The notes beneath the pieces were generated by a model. That model was given only the letters and a program-made list of their open reading frames with translations. It did not search any database and had not been told where the DNA came from. Source: Morinoia aosen (taxonomy: Eukaryota; Arthropoda; Malacostraca; Amphipoda; Talitridae). Taken from it: a DNA stretch of 64,000 nucleotides. The DNA lies in NCBI GenBank assembly GCA_030386875.1, contig CM059557.1, positions 60,962,514-61,026,513 on the forward strand, written 5' to 3'. Numbering within the stretch: position 1 is the stretch's first letter; every line of letters begins with the position of its first letter. The position numbers and the translations under genes are program-made. Positions 25,901 to 37,632 of this stretch are shown in pieces.

Positions 25901-28900
25901 TATCTGGTTGGTGCCCATTTTCCGAGAAACATATTCAAATGAAGGTATAAAATAAGAAAGAAAGCGGAAGGATGTACATTTGTCTATATACTAGTAGAAT
26001 ACTCAAAAATCTTAGGTTTATATAGTATGAACTCTACACATATGTATATTGCAAAATTGACGGACTCACTCCAGAGACACTTTCAAGACGTGTTGCTTTA
26101 ATGATGTGTCTCTTTGCAAGTTTACATGTTTTCAGAACTTTTTGTTCAAGTTTAATGAGGAGATATTGTGATGGAGGAATAAATTTTAGGCAGCAGTTTT
26201 CAAAGTTTTATTTTTTTAAGAAAATATGAGAAATACGTACCGTTTACCAGAGAAAATAAATTATTATCCCCTTTTTATTTCGAGTTTATTTATTTCACAT
26301 AATTTATTGAAATACTTGAGAGACAGTGAATCAAATAAAAGTGTACGGGATGTATCATCTCACCTGATGTACTACTAATGAAAATAGATGAATTATCCAC
26401 ACAATCCATTAAAGTAGGATACTGATGGAGCTAAAAACTTACAAAAGAAAACATTCTGTTTTCACATTGGACGGAAAAAGACTGCACCGATACCATGCAA
26501 ATGTACCTTAAAACTGCTCGAACTGACATTAGGCCATATTAACAAGTTCACTACGTATTGGTACATATTTGTACCACTTGGTAAATTGCTCTTTTGTGTA
26601 CCAATAACAATAGCTAAAATTTCACAAATTTCAGTACCCATATTAATTAGACTATGGTTTACAATTCAAAAAGTTATCGCGTAATTATATTTTTCTCACT
26701 TGTTAGAAAAGAGAAGAACGTAATCAAGTGGTAAAAACGGCTTTTCAATGGTGCTTTGTCCAACTTAATTGACTGTAGCAACCGCGGAAACGTAGTAATC
26801 GGGTTATGATCGGGTGGAAGTAATTGATGTCATTATGGAAATGTTTGATTCATATTAATCAAATTTGTTCGCAAAATTTTTACTGAAGAAAAAATATCAG
26901 GTATATGTAGGTAAGAGCTTCAATAAGATCATGAATCAGATGGATTAGGTAAGAGGCCACAACTTACGTTATCCCATTTGTGAAAGTAAAATACATGCTT
27001 AAGAGCTTTGAGAAAAAAACTAAAATAAGATTAATACCCCATCTGTCTGGCAGCTTTTTTCTCCGCATGAAACTCAGAATAAAGAGACGTGTTTTTTTGT
27101 TTGTTAATGTCTCAAAATGTTAACATAGTTTATAGGGTCTGTAGAAGTGTACGGTTAAAACATTAATTCTAGTTTAATGGAAACATTAAATTCACTGCAA
27201 TCAATGCAGTATCACAACTACTTACTGGAAAATAACCCATTTTACGCTGTAATTCACAGAGAGATATTTCTATACTATTTATGATATTTCACTATTATAC
27301 TCTGATTTACTTGCCACCCAAATTTCGTGGAAGCGATACATTATTTTCATGAATAAATTGTTAGAGTTTCGTGGTGTTTAGACGATCACTATGCGGATGA
27401 AGTGTCAAACGATACAGCGACAAAGTGCACCTAAAAAGCAAGGTTTTCAGATCCAATTAAGCTTCCCGTGTCGATGATCAGTAACGCTGACTGCAGTAAT
27501 TACGATCATGTTATCATCAAACCGCCGTCGGCGAATGACAAGCACTGTAATTAGGACTGGGCTATCAACTGGTAAATGACGTCTAAAGCGTGCCTCTAAC
27601 GGAAATGGACCGTTAATTGTCCTTCAAAAACCGATTCTGCTATTGGAAAAATAAATGAAATTTCGATATCTACTCAAGGCTAAAGCAGTGAAATACAAGA
27701 CGAATAGCCTTTCACCTGTATTTTATAGACAAAAATTGTTTCGTGTATTTTTAAATAATCAATCAAAGTTCGAATGACAATTTTAAAAAGCATAAAAATA
27801 TATTTTATACCTAACGCGATATTTATTGGGAGACAATGAATTTTCTTACCAATCATCTTCTCCGCTGAAAAAAGAAACCATGGTTCTAAAAATCTCTGTA
27901 CTCAGGAGGCAATCAACTGCTAAAACAGTCACACTGCCTTCCTCTGCTCGACTCTTTTGTTAGGAGTTTATCACTCTTGGCAGAATGGTCGAATTACTCC
28001 CAGCCTCACTGCCAGCTGTTTTATCACATCGGCAAGATGGTCGAAACACTGCCGCTGCTGCTCTCGCCCATCTGGTTGCATGACGAGGGTCTTCGGAAGT
28101 GGGTAACTTTCAGTTGCTTGAGACTGTTAGAGTTCACTCAAAAAGATCAGTTACCAGGTTTTTAAACATGGAGCAATCACACGTGCATTCATAAATGCAA
28201 CCACTTCTTTGGCGTATTCATTCACTCAACCACTATTCTGGTACTCATCCACACGTTCCTTATTTTAAAAATAAAGCAATCTTAAATGAATTCCTATTCA
28301 TAGCATTCGAACGTCAACGACTGTAAAGAATGTACATACCAATCCTAGGAACGCCTTCATCTCAGTAAACAGGTAGCCTTGAACTTTTCAGACTCAAAAT
28401 TCTTGCTTTGTAACTTTTAGGGAGACAAGAAGGAAAAAAATGTTGAAACTTGGAACTTATCAACCATATTTTTGACTGGGAGTTACGAGTCTTTTCCGTA
28501 CCAGTAAATTAGTAATGACATTAATTTCATCGCAAAAAATGTGACACAAGTTTGAAATTTGACATATTCTGTGAAGTGAAGTTGAAATGCTGCTCTGATG
28601 TATCCTCGAAATATGCAACTAGAATAATTTGTTCATATACTAACAAATGAAGGCTCCTAAAAATTAGGTGATCAATTTAGATTTGAATTTCTTTACTAAC
28701 TCATAAAAAAATTGGGTGGTTTTGTACCTCCTCCACTGAAAACTTGATTTCGAAGCAATTGTCATTCAGTGTGATCATTCATGCGTTGGTTCTTTTTTAA
28801 TTTATTAAAATATTCCTGACAAAATGTAAATGATTGCTATGCCCATATAAACTTGAATTATACAAGAGCTACTCCGTAATCGTGGATAGTATAAGCAGAT

Positions 28901-31030
28901 CAAACTAAAAAGAAATAATCGCATCTCTTACATGAATACACTTTGAAAACAGTCAGAGCATTACTCTTCTCTCACGGCAATTTCATTTTGTCTGCTGGTA
29001 TTATGTACGCTTTGGAATTAGTTCATCTCAAAACACGTCTCTCTTGGCAAGTGCGTATACATAAAAAGGAATCGTAGTACTCAAGCTTCAATAGTGACGA
29101 AACTATTTTATTCTCCCTTGGGGCTTCCATGCAGCGGCGGGGTCAGCAATAATGATCGAGTTTCATCGGTCTATTAACGATCTCCGAAATCAGGAAACTC
29201 ACAGATTTTTTCACCAAGACTAGAAAAGAGAACATAAACGGCATAAAGAGTAATTAAATGAAAACCCTGGGGTTCAAAAATGTGGTGGTCCGATTAGCGT
29301 TGAATCGTACAAGTGTGCTGCTTCAATATCGAAGACTCGCATGGAGATAATTACTTGAGAGGCTGAACAGAATATGATTAGACCTGAAAGATAGGAGTGC
29401 GAAACGGACGACAGCTTACTTTCAATTAAACAAAATGATTGAAATAGAAGAAAGCTTGCTCGGCGAGAATTCAAATCCAGTAACGCTACTGCTACCTGAA
29501 ACATGTTCAAGTTGCTATTTCAATCAATTTGACAAGAGACAGACTACATGTTTTGATTGGTTTGTAAAGTTTACACCCAATAATGAAACATGGAGTGTAA
29601 AAGTATTTATAAAATCGAAAGATTGTAAATGATTTGATTGGAGGATCCCACGTGCAGTTATAGTTTATGGGTAGTTCTTGTTTTTTTACGAGGCCCTGAC
29701 ACGATTCGTGGGAAATCTCAGCTGATTTCTTTTTAGTAGAAACATCAAATTCATTGAATTTTGTCGTTCTTCATGCTTTGATCTTACTATTGAGTTTTCA
29801 CCAATGTTTTTATGCCACTTAACTCCAGGATTGTCTGATCTTAAACCACCACCTCGACACTCTTGCTTAAGAGCCATTCAGGAATTACCTTTGTTTGCTC
29901 AGGATCAACGTCTTGTAGAAACTTCCAATTGGATTCTAGATTCAGTTTTTCAGAAGATTTATGCTGATTATCTTCTAAAATTCAATAATATTCAGCTTTG
30001 TGTTCAGTTCCTTCAATTATTTCAGACCATCCTTTTCTACTAAATGAAAAATAATCCCTTACCCTTATGTTCCTGCTATCTTGTTTAACAGTTGGGAAGG
30101 TGTTCTCATGGGCTTAGGCTGTTAAATCTTTCCTCAACACCTGATGAACAACACAATGACCAAGAAGCTTTCTGCTGATCTCTCCAAACTACAAAATTTT
30201 CAAGACCCTCGATAACAAAAAAGCATGGAAAATTGAAGCAGATCTATAAGCTGCGCAGATTATTAAAAGTATGCAAGAATGTGCGCTTTACAATATTCAT
30301 CTTATTTTGATGACAATTGTAGAATGAGAATGCAAATTGCGTTCCTCAAGCAAAAGTTTTGATGAAATGAAAATAGCTCATGTAATGATCATGTGACCAT
30401 AAACCGGCATTTTACAAGCAATTAGCAACCAGAACGCCTATCTTACGAACTGTAAAACTTTTGAAAAATCTGAAATTAAAGCTGATATTAGTTTCGTAAA
30501 AACGATGCGTCGTTAGAAGGATATCACTCTATAGCTCCTATATCTCATATCTCTACTTCCTTTGGAGTCGTGCCGTTTGTGCCATATTTGCCATACTTTT
30601 TCGCTGCTGATGATCTTAAAAAATTGTTTAACGTGCTTTGAATTTTAGTCTTCGATCTAAATTTTAAATTTCGTTTCTCAGAAATAGAAGTTTACGAGGA
30701 AGCCGATTCGAGTTATGACCTCTGAAGTTCTTGACATATTGTTCTGCGACGGACACGAGTTATAGCAGTGGTTTGATCTTTCTCAAATTCATCTCTTAAA
30801 CTCAAGGGGATTATTTTTGACCTTTTGCGACATCTTGCAACAACTCATTGAAATCTTCAAAGGTGCACTAGGTCCTGAAATTTTTTTCGTAGTTTCAGTC
30901 ATCATTTATTTCTTCACAACGTAACTCTAAGTACTTACAGGGTCATTGAGGAAACATTCAATGATTCATTTTTACACTGAATACAGAAATGTAAAGATAC
31001 TTGACAAACTTTGATAATTTTTTTTGCTTC
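22916..31030. other. Mostly featureless AT-rich DNA
   Basis: No gene is supported. 23100-23720 is less AT-rich and open on both strands for 70-120 codons, but frames and codon content do not identify a family. A weak resemblance of the + frame around 23580-23690 to transposase N-termini is not enough to call. A (TA)n/TATATG run lies at 24372-24402. 27400-27620 is a complex, less AT-rich island with several TAATTA-like words. 29686-30043 holds opposing 60-80-codon frames of no known family. Confidence 0.5.
24372..24402. repeat. TA-rich microsatellite
   Basis: Interrupted (TA)n with TATATG words. Confidence 0.85.
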
Positions 31031-31031
31031 T

Positions 31032-31072
31032 ATCCCTATTGAAAATCGAGGACGGTGCACCGGTGGAATATG
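31032..31072. repeat. 41-bp repeat, left member of an inverted pair
   Basis: Starts ATCCCTATTGAAAATCG and ends CCGGTGGAATATG. It matches 41229-41269 in reverse complement without a mismatch that I could find. The flanks of the two members are unrelated. It may be a transposon terminal repeat or two independent insertions of the same end. Confidence 0.9.
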
Positions 31073-31350
31073 AGTGGAAACATGGAAGATTTGAGGTTGG
31101 TTTACCGTCTATTTGAGGGTCAAATGTCCAGTCTCCGCGACCCATACTGCGCCCTCAATACGTCCATACTGCGACCAACTTTGGTCGGTGAACTTGCTTC
31201 AAATCAACCTCAAATCACCTCTAAAACCAACTTAGGCCGGTGAATGGTTTCAAATCAACCTCAACCCAACTCTACATCCAATGAATCGCTCGCTTCGCAA
31301 CCTTAATCAACTCCAAATCACGGGTGGCCACCTCTACGCAATCGCTTAAA

Positions 31351-31434
31351 AAACGCTCCCAGCTGCCAGTGTATGACGTCACGAGCATATATACATATGG
31401 TTGTGACGTCATACACTGGCAGCTGGGAGCGTTT
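31351..31434. repeat. Perfect hairpin, 32-bp arms, 20-bp loop
   Basis: 31351-31382 is the exact reverse complement of 31403-31434. The loop 31383-31402 is AT-rich. Each arm ends, next to the loop, with the palindromic word TGACGTCA, which is a consensus cAMP-response element. The arms are GC-balanced, unlike the neighbourhood. It could be a miniature transposon reduced to its ends, a hairpin RNA precursor or simply a recent inverted duplication. No target duplication was recognised. Confidence 0.95.
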
Positions 31435-31840
31435 CTTATCCATCTTACAGAGATCACCTGTGATTCTGATTTTGCTAGGGTGAAGAAGCAACAATATTAA
31501 CATACCATGCTAACCGCACACCAATATTGAGTATCATATACCCTTATTCAGGATATATGAATCAATTGCGCAACCTTAACCAATACATTCACGTGGATAT
31601 TTGGTAGCTAAGATCAGATATTTGGTATACAAATCAATCTATTAATAAGCCACTTAGGTAAGCTCAAAAATTTAGCCCTGTCGAATGACCTCTAGCCTCA
31701 AGCCTGATATCAAAAAATATTCAATGGCCCCTATGATAGGTCAGGTGCTTTACTCAAAAACCAACCTCTACGTCCGTCAAAAATCGAGTATTAGAATGAA
31801 AATAATTGGAAGGATATGAAACAAAATTCGTAAAATATAT
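31435..31840. other. AT-rich spacer, nothing recognised
   Basis: Short unique-looking DNA between the hairpin and the LINE insertion. The phrase CGCAACCTTAA at 31567-31577 echoes 31295-31305, but no longer repeat is visible. Confidence 0.5.
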
Positions 31841-31858
31841 ATTTTTTTATAAACTACA

Positions 31859-33362
31859 TATACATACATATACATACATATACCGGGCTTATCCTCCCTA
31901 TGGGAGGGTAGCCGACAGCAGGCCACAATCACCACACTTAGTCACTAGGAGGCGAGAGAGGCAGCACTGGCCGCACCTGAACTGCCAGGATCAGCAGCAG
32001 CCCAGCACAACCACCTTCCACAGTCAGGCCCGACAGCCACAGCTGGTTTACCCCGACCGCTTCATTGAGTGCAGCCCCTCCCCCCGCACATGACAGGTCA
32101 ACCCCATCACACGCGGGCAGCTTCCAGTAACGCGTCAAAAATAAAATTACCTCCTTATACACTGCCCCCACTCACTTCTGTCCGCAGCCATCCCTCTCGC
32201 CACGTCCACAGTCAGACCCCTCTCATACAAAGCACGTCGCACCCCATCCATCCAACTCATCCGTGGTCTACCTCGCGCTCGAAGACCACTCACTTCCGAC
32301 ATATATATCTTTTTCACCAGCCGTTCAACATTCATTCTTTCAACATGCCCAAACCATCCAAGCACTCTTTCATCCACTCGCCTGCTCAACTTTTTGATAA
32401 CACCCGTCTGCCCCCTAACCAACTCATTCCTGATCCTATCTCTTCTAGTTACTCCATACATGCTCCTCAAACACTTCATCTCAAACACATCCAACTTCCT
32501 CCTCTCAGCTGCTCTCAACCCCCAGGACTCTGCTCCATACAACAAAACTGGCACAATCAAACTTTCATACAGTCCCCTCTTAGCATTCATACTCAAACTC
32601 CTGCATTCAAAAACTTTCCTCATTGCACCCAATGTCTTACAACCTTCACTCACTCGATGCTTCACTTCTACTTCCATACTATCCTTAACAGTCACATCCG
32701 ACCCGAGGTACCTAAAATGCTCTACCTCCTCTAAAACTTCCCCATTTAACCTCACATCCAAAGTTCCAAACACTCCACCTCTTGAACATCTCATCACCTT
32801 ACTTTTATTCACATTTACCCTCAATTTCCGCCTTTCGCACACTCTACCAAACTCTGCAACCAGTCTCCTCAGTTTTTCCTCTGAATCAGCCACAAGCGCT
32901 GTATCATCTGCAAACAACAGCTGACACACTTCCCAATACATACCATTTCGTCCCACCAACTGCGCCCCTTTTCCCAACACTCTGGCATTCACTTCTCTCA
33001 CCACACCATCCATAAACAAATTAAACAACCACGGCGACATCACACATCCCTGTCTCACACCTGTCACAACTGGGAACCATTCACTCACCTCATTCCCTAC
33101 TCTCACACATGCTCTGCTATCAATGTAGAAACTCTTGATCGCATTCAACAGTCTCCCACCCACTCCATACAAACTTACCACTTGCCATAGAGCCTCGCGA
33201 TCCACTCTGTCATACGCCTTCTCTAGATCCATAAATGCCCAATATACATCCTTTCCTTTCAATAAGTATTTTTCATTCACCTGCCTCACAACAAACATTT
33301 GATCCACACAACCTCTACCACACCTAAAACCACACTGTTCTTCAGCTAGCAATAACTCATTA
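31859..33362 (-). mobile_element. Young 5'-truncated LINE (copy C) with target-site duplication
   Basis: A ~1.5-kb minus-strand insertion is flanked by TTTTTTATAAACTACA at about 31843-31858 and again at about 33363-33378. This is a 16-bp target-site duplication with only a small length difference in the T run. The element begins inside the reverse transcriptase (5' truncation), continues through a GC-rich 3' untranslated region with a CCTCCC-TAT-GGGAGG stem-loop (31892-31906), and ends in a (TATATG)-like tail at 31859-31883. This is the outcome expected from target-primed reverse transcription. The intact RT frame and matching duplications indicate recent insertion. Confidence 0.93.
32147..33352 (-). 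CDS. Non-LTR retrotransposon reverse transcriptase, 5'-truncated but open
   Basis: 401 codons without a stop, ending ..EWGQCIRR. Counting from the first codon (TTG, not a real start; the frame is cut by the 5' truncation): CGFRCGRGCVDQ (7-18), AFMDLEKAYDRV with the first catalytic Asp (39-50), TGVRQGCVMSPWLFN (97-111), LLFADDTALVA with the FADD catalytic pair (145-155), NKSKVMRC, and FRYLGSDV. A thumb/C-terminal part has YGAESWGL, EMKCLRSMYGVTRRDRIRN and VLGWFGHVERM. The enzyme copies element RNA into DNA at a nicked target. The endonuclease and N-terminal RT are missing, so this copy cannot move alone. Similar proteins are abundant in crustaceans and other arthropods; I leave the clade open. 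Confidence 0.95.
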   Translation of the reverse strand: MLAEEQCGFRCGRGCVDQMFVVRQVNEKYLLKGKDVYWAFMDLEKAYDRVDREALWQVVSLYGVGGRLLNAIKSFYIDSRACVRVGNEVSEWFPVVTGVRQGCVMSPWLFNLFMDGVVREVNARVLGKGAQLVGRNGMYWEVCQLLFADDTALVADSEEKLRRLVAEFGRVCERRKLRVNVNKSKVMRCSRGGVFGTLDVRLNGEVLEEVEHFRYLGSDVTVKDSMEVEVKHRVSEGCKTLGAMRKVFECRSLSMNAKRGLYESLIVPVLLYGAESWGLRAAERRKLDVFEMKCLRSMYGVTRRDRIRNELVRGQTGVIKKLSRRVDERVLGWFGHVERMNVERLVKKIYMSEVSGLRARGRPRMSWMDGVRRALYERGLTVDVARGMAADRSEWGQCIRR

Positions 33363-33389
33363 TTTTTTATAAACTACAAGCGAATAATA

Positions 33390-33840
33390 TCGATGTATGT
33401 TTGTATAGCCGAGAGCTTTCTCCCTCCACAAGAGAAGGGTAGCTACATGTGCAGAGAACCAAAAAATTGCAAAAAACATAGATAAGAAAAAATTTTTTTT
33501 TCAACGTTCATACATCTCCATCTAATTACAATCGCACATTCTTTGCATTCCAGGCATCTGAATTCAGCAGCCAGGCCCGACAGCTACCGCTGGTTTACCC
33601 CGGCCGCATCATGAGTGGCGCGGGGGCCCCCGAACTTTTTGACGAGACATATTGCAATGAACTCTTTCTGCCAATTCTTTTACCACCCCAGTTGTCCTCC
33701 TCACCTCCTCATTTCTCCGTCTGTCCATCAGAGTCACCCCTGCCATACTTCTCAAACATTTCATTTCCAAACATTCAACTGTCTTCTTTCATCCTCTTTT
33801 AACCCCTCGTTTCCGCACCATACATCACTGTTGATGATAT
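33390..33840 (-). mobile_element. Older LINE relic (copy D), related to copy C
   Basis: Minus-strand remains of a related element. The RT C-terminus lies at 33655-33828 (YGAET.., EMKCLRSM, DRRRNEEVRRTTGVVKELAER in shifting frames). A deletion then leads into a 3' untranslated block at 33555-33605 that shares GGGTAAACCAGC and CTGTCGGGCCTG with copy C, and a tail near 33380-33435. It has several frameshifts. Copy C is inserted immediately next to its tail. Confidence 0.85.
33655..33828 (-). pseudogene. RT C-terminal fragment of LINE copy D
   Basis: Reverse-strand reading gives, in three frames, the same ordered motifs as copy C: YGAE, ERRQLN, EMKCLRSM, then a block matching DRIRNELVRGQTG. It lies outside any catalytic motif and cannot encode a functional protein. 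Confidence 0.8.
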
Positions 33841-34560
33841 AATATTATATCGAAATAAGAAAATACTACACAATACTTGAGCATGACTGCCGTAGATATA
33901 TTATATACCAATAAACAACCTATTCTGCAGCTTAGAGTTGCCAAACATTTATGACATTCATATGAGACTAATCTCAATTCAAAATATGCATAATTTATAG
34001 AGAGCAGCTTCAAAACGAACGAAGTATTTATTTTTCCGTTCACTTCATCATCCAAATTGGGAGATTTATTTTGCATGGACGTTTTTGTCGTAGGCTAAAT
34101 ATCTAAGAAAGATGAATTAGTAACTCTGATTAGAGAATGACAGAAAAATGTCCGATACTTCGTTTGTTCACTGCATCCTAAACTTCACGATTAACAAACT
34201 TTGCCACTAGGCGTTTTATTATGTTATTTCTTATTCTAGTGAGTAACTTGAATTATAATTCTGTTACGAGATTCCAAGTTCAAATACCAACTATTATTCA
34301 CAAGTAGAAATATTTACTATGCTTTTTCGATACCCAGTTAAAAAATATGACGTTTTCAAGTCGTTTCTGTGCCGCGGTAGGCAAGACTTCTAGCCGTGTT
34401 TTATTTGGAAAAGCAGCAGTTTTTTGGTCGCCATGTCCCCTTTTTATGGCAGGAAAAAAAGGCTACAAAACCATTGAATTCCCTTTGCAGCCTTGTACCG
34501 GCCTCCCGCGGCAGCAAATCGACCTTGCCCGAACTTGATTACACTGGCTATTCATATACA
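33841..34560. other. AT-rich spacer
   Basis: No supported gene. A 63-codon ATG frame at 34347-34538 (+) sits in a less AT-rich patch (34340-34560); I recognise no family. Confidence 0.45.
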
Positions 34561-34648
34561 CCCCCACCCCCCCCCCCCCCAACACACACACACACCCCAC
34601 CCCCCCGCTCACACACACACACATACACCCATAACCCCCTTTTCCCCT

Positions 34649-34681
<33 letters not shown>
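34561..34681. repeat. C-rich and (CA)n microsatellite
   Basis: Runs of C with interspersed ACAC, then (CA)n at 34650-34681. The glycine/cysteine/valine-rich and histidine/threonine/proline-rich open frames here are repeat artefacts. Confidence 0.95.
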
Positions 34682-34682
<1 letters not shown>

Positions 34683-35148
34683 TATGTACCTGAACACATC
34701 GTTGATCACCTTCAAGAACGTCCTTCAATTCAGAGGTTGCTGAAGACGGACGAGGCACATTCAGGTTTGGTTTCCACATTTTGTTGCTTTTACATTGCCT
34801 TCACTACCAGCCCCACCACAACGATGAATCGTCATAAATATCAATAGACCGAGGTGGTGAAGCTAACAGTTGGGCCATCTCTCGTTCCTCGTCAACAAGA
34901 AGAATCGCCATCTTCACCAAAAGTCACGGGTCCGAACTCAAATACAAGCGAAATTTTAGAAGAAAACGACTCTTTGTGCGTTCCAGCGTCATTTTCTTAT
35001 GAAGCTTCTGTTAGAGTAGCCAATGCAGCATCCAACCGTCTTTCTTTTTGGCCGTTGCACATAAATGTAAATGGCTGTCTTTTTTATTTGAAATTCGGAT
35101 CAAAACGTTAAAAAATATTTATAAAATCCTGTCATAAAATTATTGATG
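34682..35148. other. Spacer with one unassigned open frame
   Basis: 34848-35110 (+) is open for about 87 codons, Ser/Pro/Glu-rich (..EESPSSPKVTGPNSN..), and preceded by an AG that could be a splice acceptor. It has no ATG near its start. It could be an exon of an unknown gene or an element's coding remnant; evidence is thin. Confidence 0.3.
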
Positions 35149-36915
35149 AAGCGATGTATTGGTATCGGTCATTTTTACTGGTGTTGGTAAAATCCGGCCG
35201 ATACTTTCCAATAACGCGTATTTTATCATAAAAATGAAGGTCATAAATCATGAAAGTAAAAGTATGACCAAATAAAGAGCCTATTCATATCTAGTAAATC
35301 AGTTAGCTAACTGTTGAATTACAGTGTTTAATAAGGCCCGCTAACTGAATTTACTTCTTCGACTTCCCGATGAGGCACGTACGGTCAGTAAGTGAAAGCT
35401 ATGTACCATGAATAGTTGAAAACAGAAGCTACATATAATTATTATACTCAAACAACAAAACAGGCGAACCAAAATCAAACCAATTATGTAAATAAAGTTG
35501 AAGGTGTATTTTAAAGTTTTTGAAATATAATGCAGAAAAAGCTGAAAATTCGATTTTTATTTATCTTGTAAATCGTCAAATACTACAAAGCGAATTATTT
35601 TATTTTAATTTAGCATATGAATCCCCGTACAGTAGGAATATTGCATTTTTCTTTAATTTACGATGTTTGAAAAATTCACGAACAGTCTTATAGTTAGTTG
35701 CGCGTGTTTGGATCTTTTTGGTTTCGGGGCCTATCGAATATTAATGTTTTATTTTCGCCGAAGTATGTATTTTGGTGTGGAAAACAAAAACATGCTAACT
35801 ATTTTGTGGATAAATTATTGTTTTGGTCCACTTTTGGAACTACACCTTTTTCACTTCAAATTAATCTAAGTCATGTTCAAATTAATCCGAGTAAAGTTCA
35901 AATTAATCCGAGTCAAGTTCAAATTAATCCAAGTCAAGTTCAAATTAATCCATGTCAAGTTTAAATTAATCCAAGTCAAGTCACCGATACTTTTACGATT
36001 TTATTAAAATAAAATCATTATAAGCCCAACATGAGTTATGCAATAAAATGATTGACTAATGTATCTAATAATATAACAATATTAACAAAGTTTTCGATTA
36101 GGAATAATAGAACTGCTCTAGCTTTGTTAACTATATTGTTGCAATAAAATAACAAAAAGAAATCCTTGCAATAGATGTTTCAAACCGTATTGCAAAGTAA
36201 TGTAGACTAGTTGTTATAGCAAATGTTTTCAAAAGTAGACCGAAACAATAATTTGTCCGCAATATGGTTATCATTTTCATGTTTTTCACACCAAAATACA
36301 CACTTTGCCGAAAAGAAAACATTAAAATTCGATAAGATCCGAAACCGGAGAGAAGCGCTAACACGCAACCAACTATAAGATTGTTCGTGATTTTTTTCAA
36401 ACATCTTAAGATAGAAGAAAAATGCAAGATTTGTGATGAACGGCGATTTGCATGCTAAATTGAAATAAAATAATTAGCTTTGTAATATTTTACGACCTAC
36501 AAGCTCAATTAAAATAGAATTTTCAGTTATTTTTATGGTTAATTTATAAAAACTTTAAAATGCACTTTCAACTATATATGATAGGTTTAATTTTTGTTAG
36601 CTAAAAAGGTTTTAGTTGTAAAAGTATAATAATTTTATGTCCCCACTGTGTTTAACTATTTATGCCACAAAGTTTTGACTTACAGACCGTCCGTGACATC
36701 GGGAATTCAACGTAGTAAATTCACTTAGCGGGCCTGATTAAACGATGTAATTCAACATTTAGCTAATTTACTTGGTATGAATAGGCTCTTTAGTTGATTA
36801 TACTTTTCTTTTAACGAATTATGACCTCATTTTCACGATAAATTACGTATTATTGGAAAGTATCGATTAAATATCGGCCAGATTTTGCCGCTACCGATAT
36901 ATCTGTACATCACTA
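35149..36915. mobile_element. Fold-back element, ~700-bp inverted arms
   Basis: 35150-35855 and 36225-36913 are reverse complements at roughly three-quarters identity by eye. Shared blocks include the end (GATGT.. with TATCGG), CGATACTTTCCAATAA, the AGAGCCTATTCAT block, GCCCGCTAA, TTTTAAAGTTTTT, and a stretch that gives similar peptides from both arms (GFGAYRILMF.F and GFGSYRILMF.F). Those paired open frames are consequences of the inverted repeat, not two genes. The centre holds a 21-bp tandem repeat. Such long-arm non-autonomous elements are moved by an enzyme encoded elsewhere. No clean target duplication was found. Confidence 0.85.
35855..35981. repeat. 21-bp tandem repeat, 6 units, at the fold-back centre
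   Basis: Unit TTCAAATTAATCCAAGTCAAG with single-base variants, six copies from 35855 to 35981. In one frame it reads as a seven-residue repeat (QINPSQV), because the unit is a multiple of three. It lies in the spacer between the inverted arms. Confidence 0.95.
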
Positions 36916-37632
36916 GCCTACGATCACGCAACGTTTGCTAGTAGGAAGCTCCTCAGTTCAAAATATAATTCAACTCTAACTCATCAATAATGCTAATGTT
37001 CATCAGGTGATTAAGGAGTTTTATTCGGTTAGTATTTACTTTAATGCATTCACGGAAATCACGACCTCTGTTTTAAAGAATCACTAAAAGCACTCATATA
37101 AGAACGCTTTACACGAATGACATTTTGCTCGCTGATACGTAATTTTCAAGCTATAACATGAATTACGTTCAGGTTAAAGTAGCATTATATATTCGGCTGC
37201 ATCGTACCTGCATTCTTGAAATACGCCCAGTATTTTGGCGGTAACCATCAGTGTCAGTATGGCTAAGTTAAGTTATTTTAGGTTAGTTTATTCAGCTAAT
37301 CTAACGTTACATAATCTAATTTAACCTAGCATCACGTCATGCTGTATTACATCATATTTACGTGTCCGTTTCTCCGCTTTTATGTACAAAGTTCCTATAA
37401 CTTCACAGGTTAATAACTTAAAAATGATGCATCAGTGAGCAAAATATCATTCATTTAAAACGTTCTTAAATGTGTTCCTTTGGAGATTCTTTGAAAGAGA
37501 ATTCTTAATTTCCGCGAACGAATTTAAGTAAATATTGATGTTTTCTTCTTTAAACATCGTTATTCCGTAATTTTATAACGCAGCTCGTCAGATATTTATG
37601 AAGTTTAATTTTCTTACTAATAAATTGAAAAC
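36916..37632. other. AT-rich spacer, nothing recognised
   Basis: No coding signal or repeat found. Confidence 0.5.

Noticed and set aside
32069..33015. Plus-strand frames of 77-221 codons
   Set aside because: Antisense shadows of the minus-strand LINE reverse transcriptase.
34396..34743. 115-codon His/Thr/Pro-rich frame
   Set aside because: Made by the (CA)n and C-run microsatellite.
35663..36427. Two facing frames giving similar peptides, as if duplicated genes
   Set aside because: They are the two arms of one inverted repeat. The similarity follows from the DNA palindrome, and neither frame has a recognisable domain.
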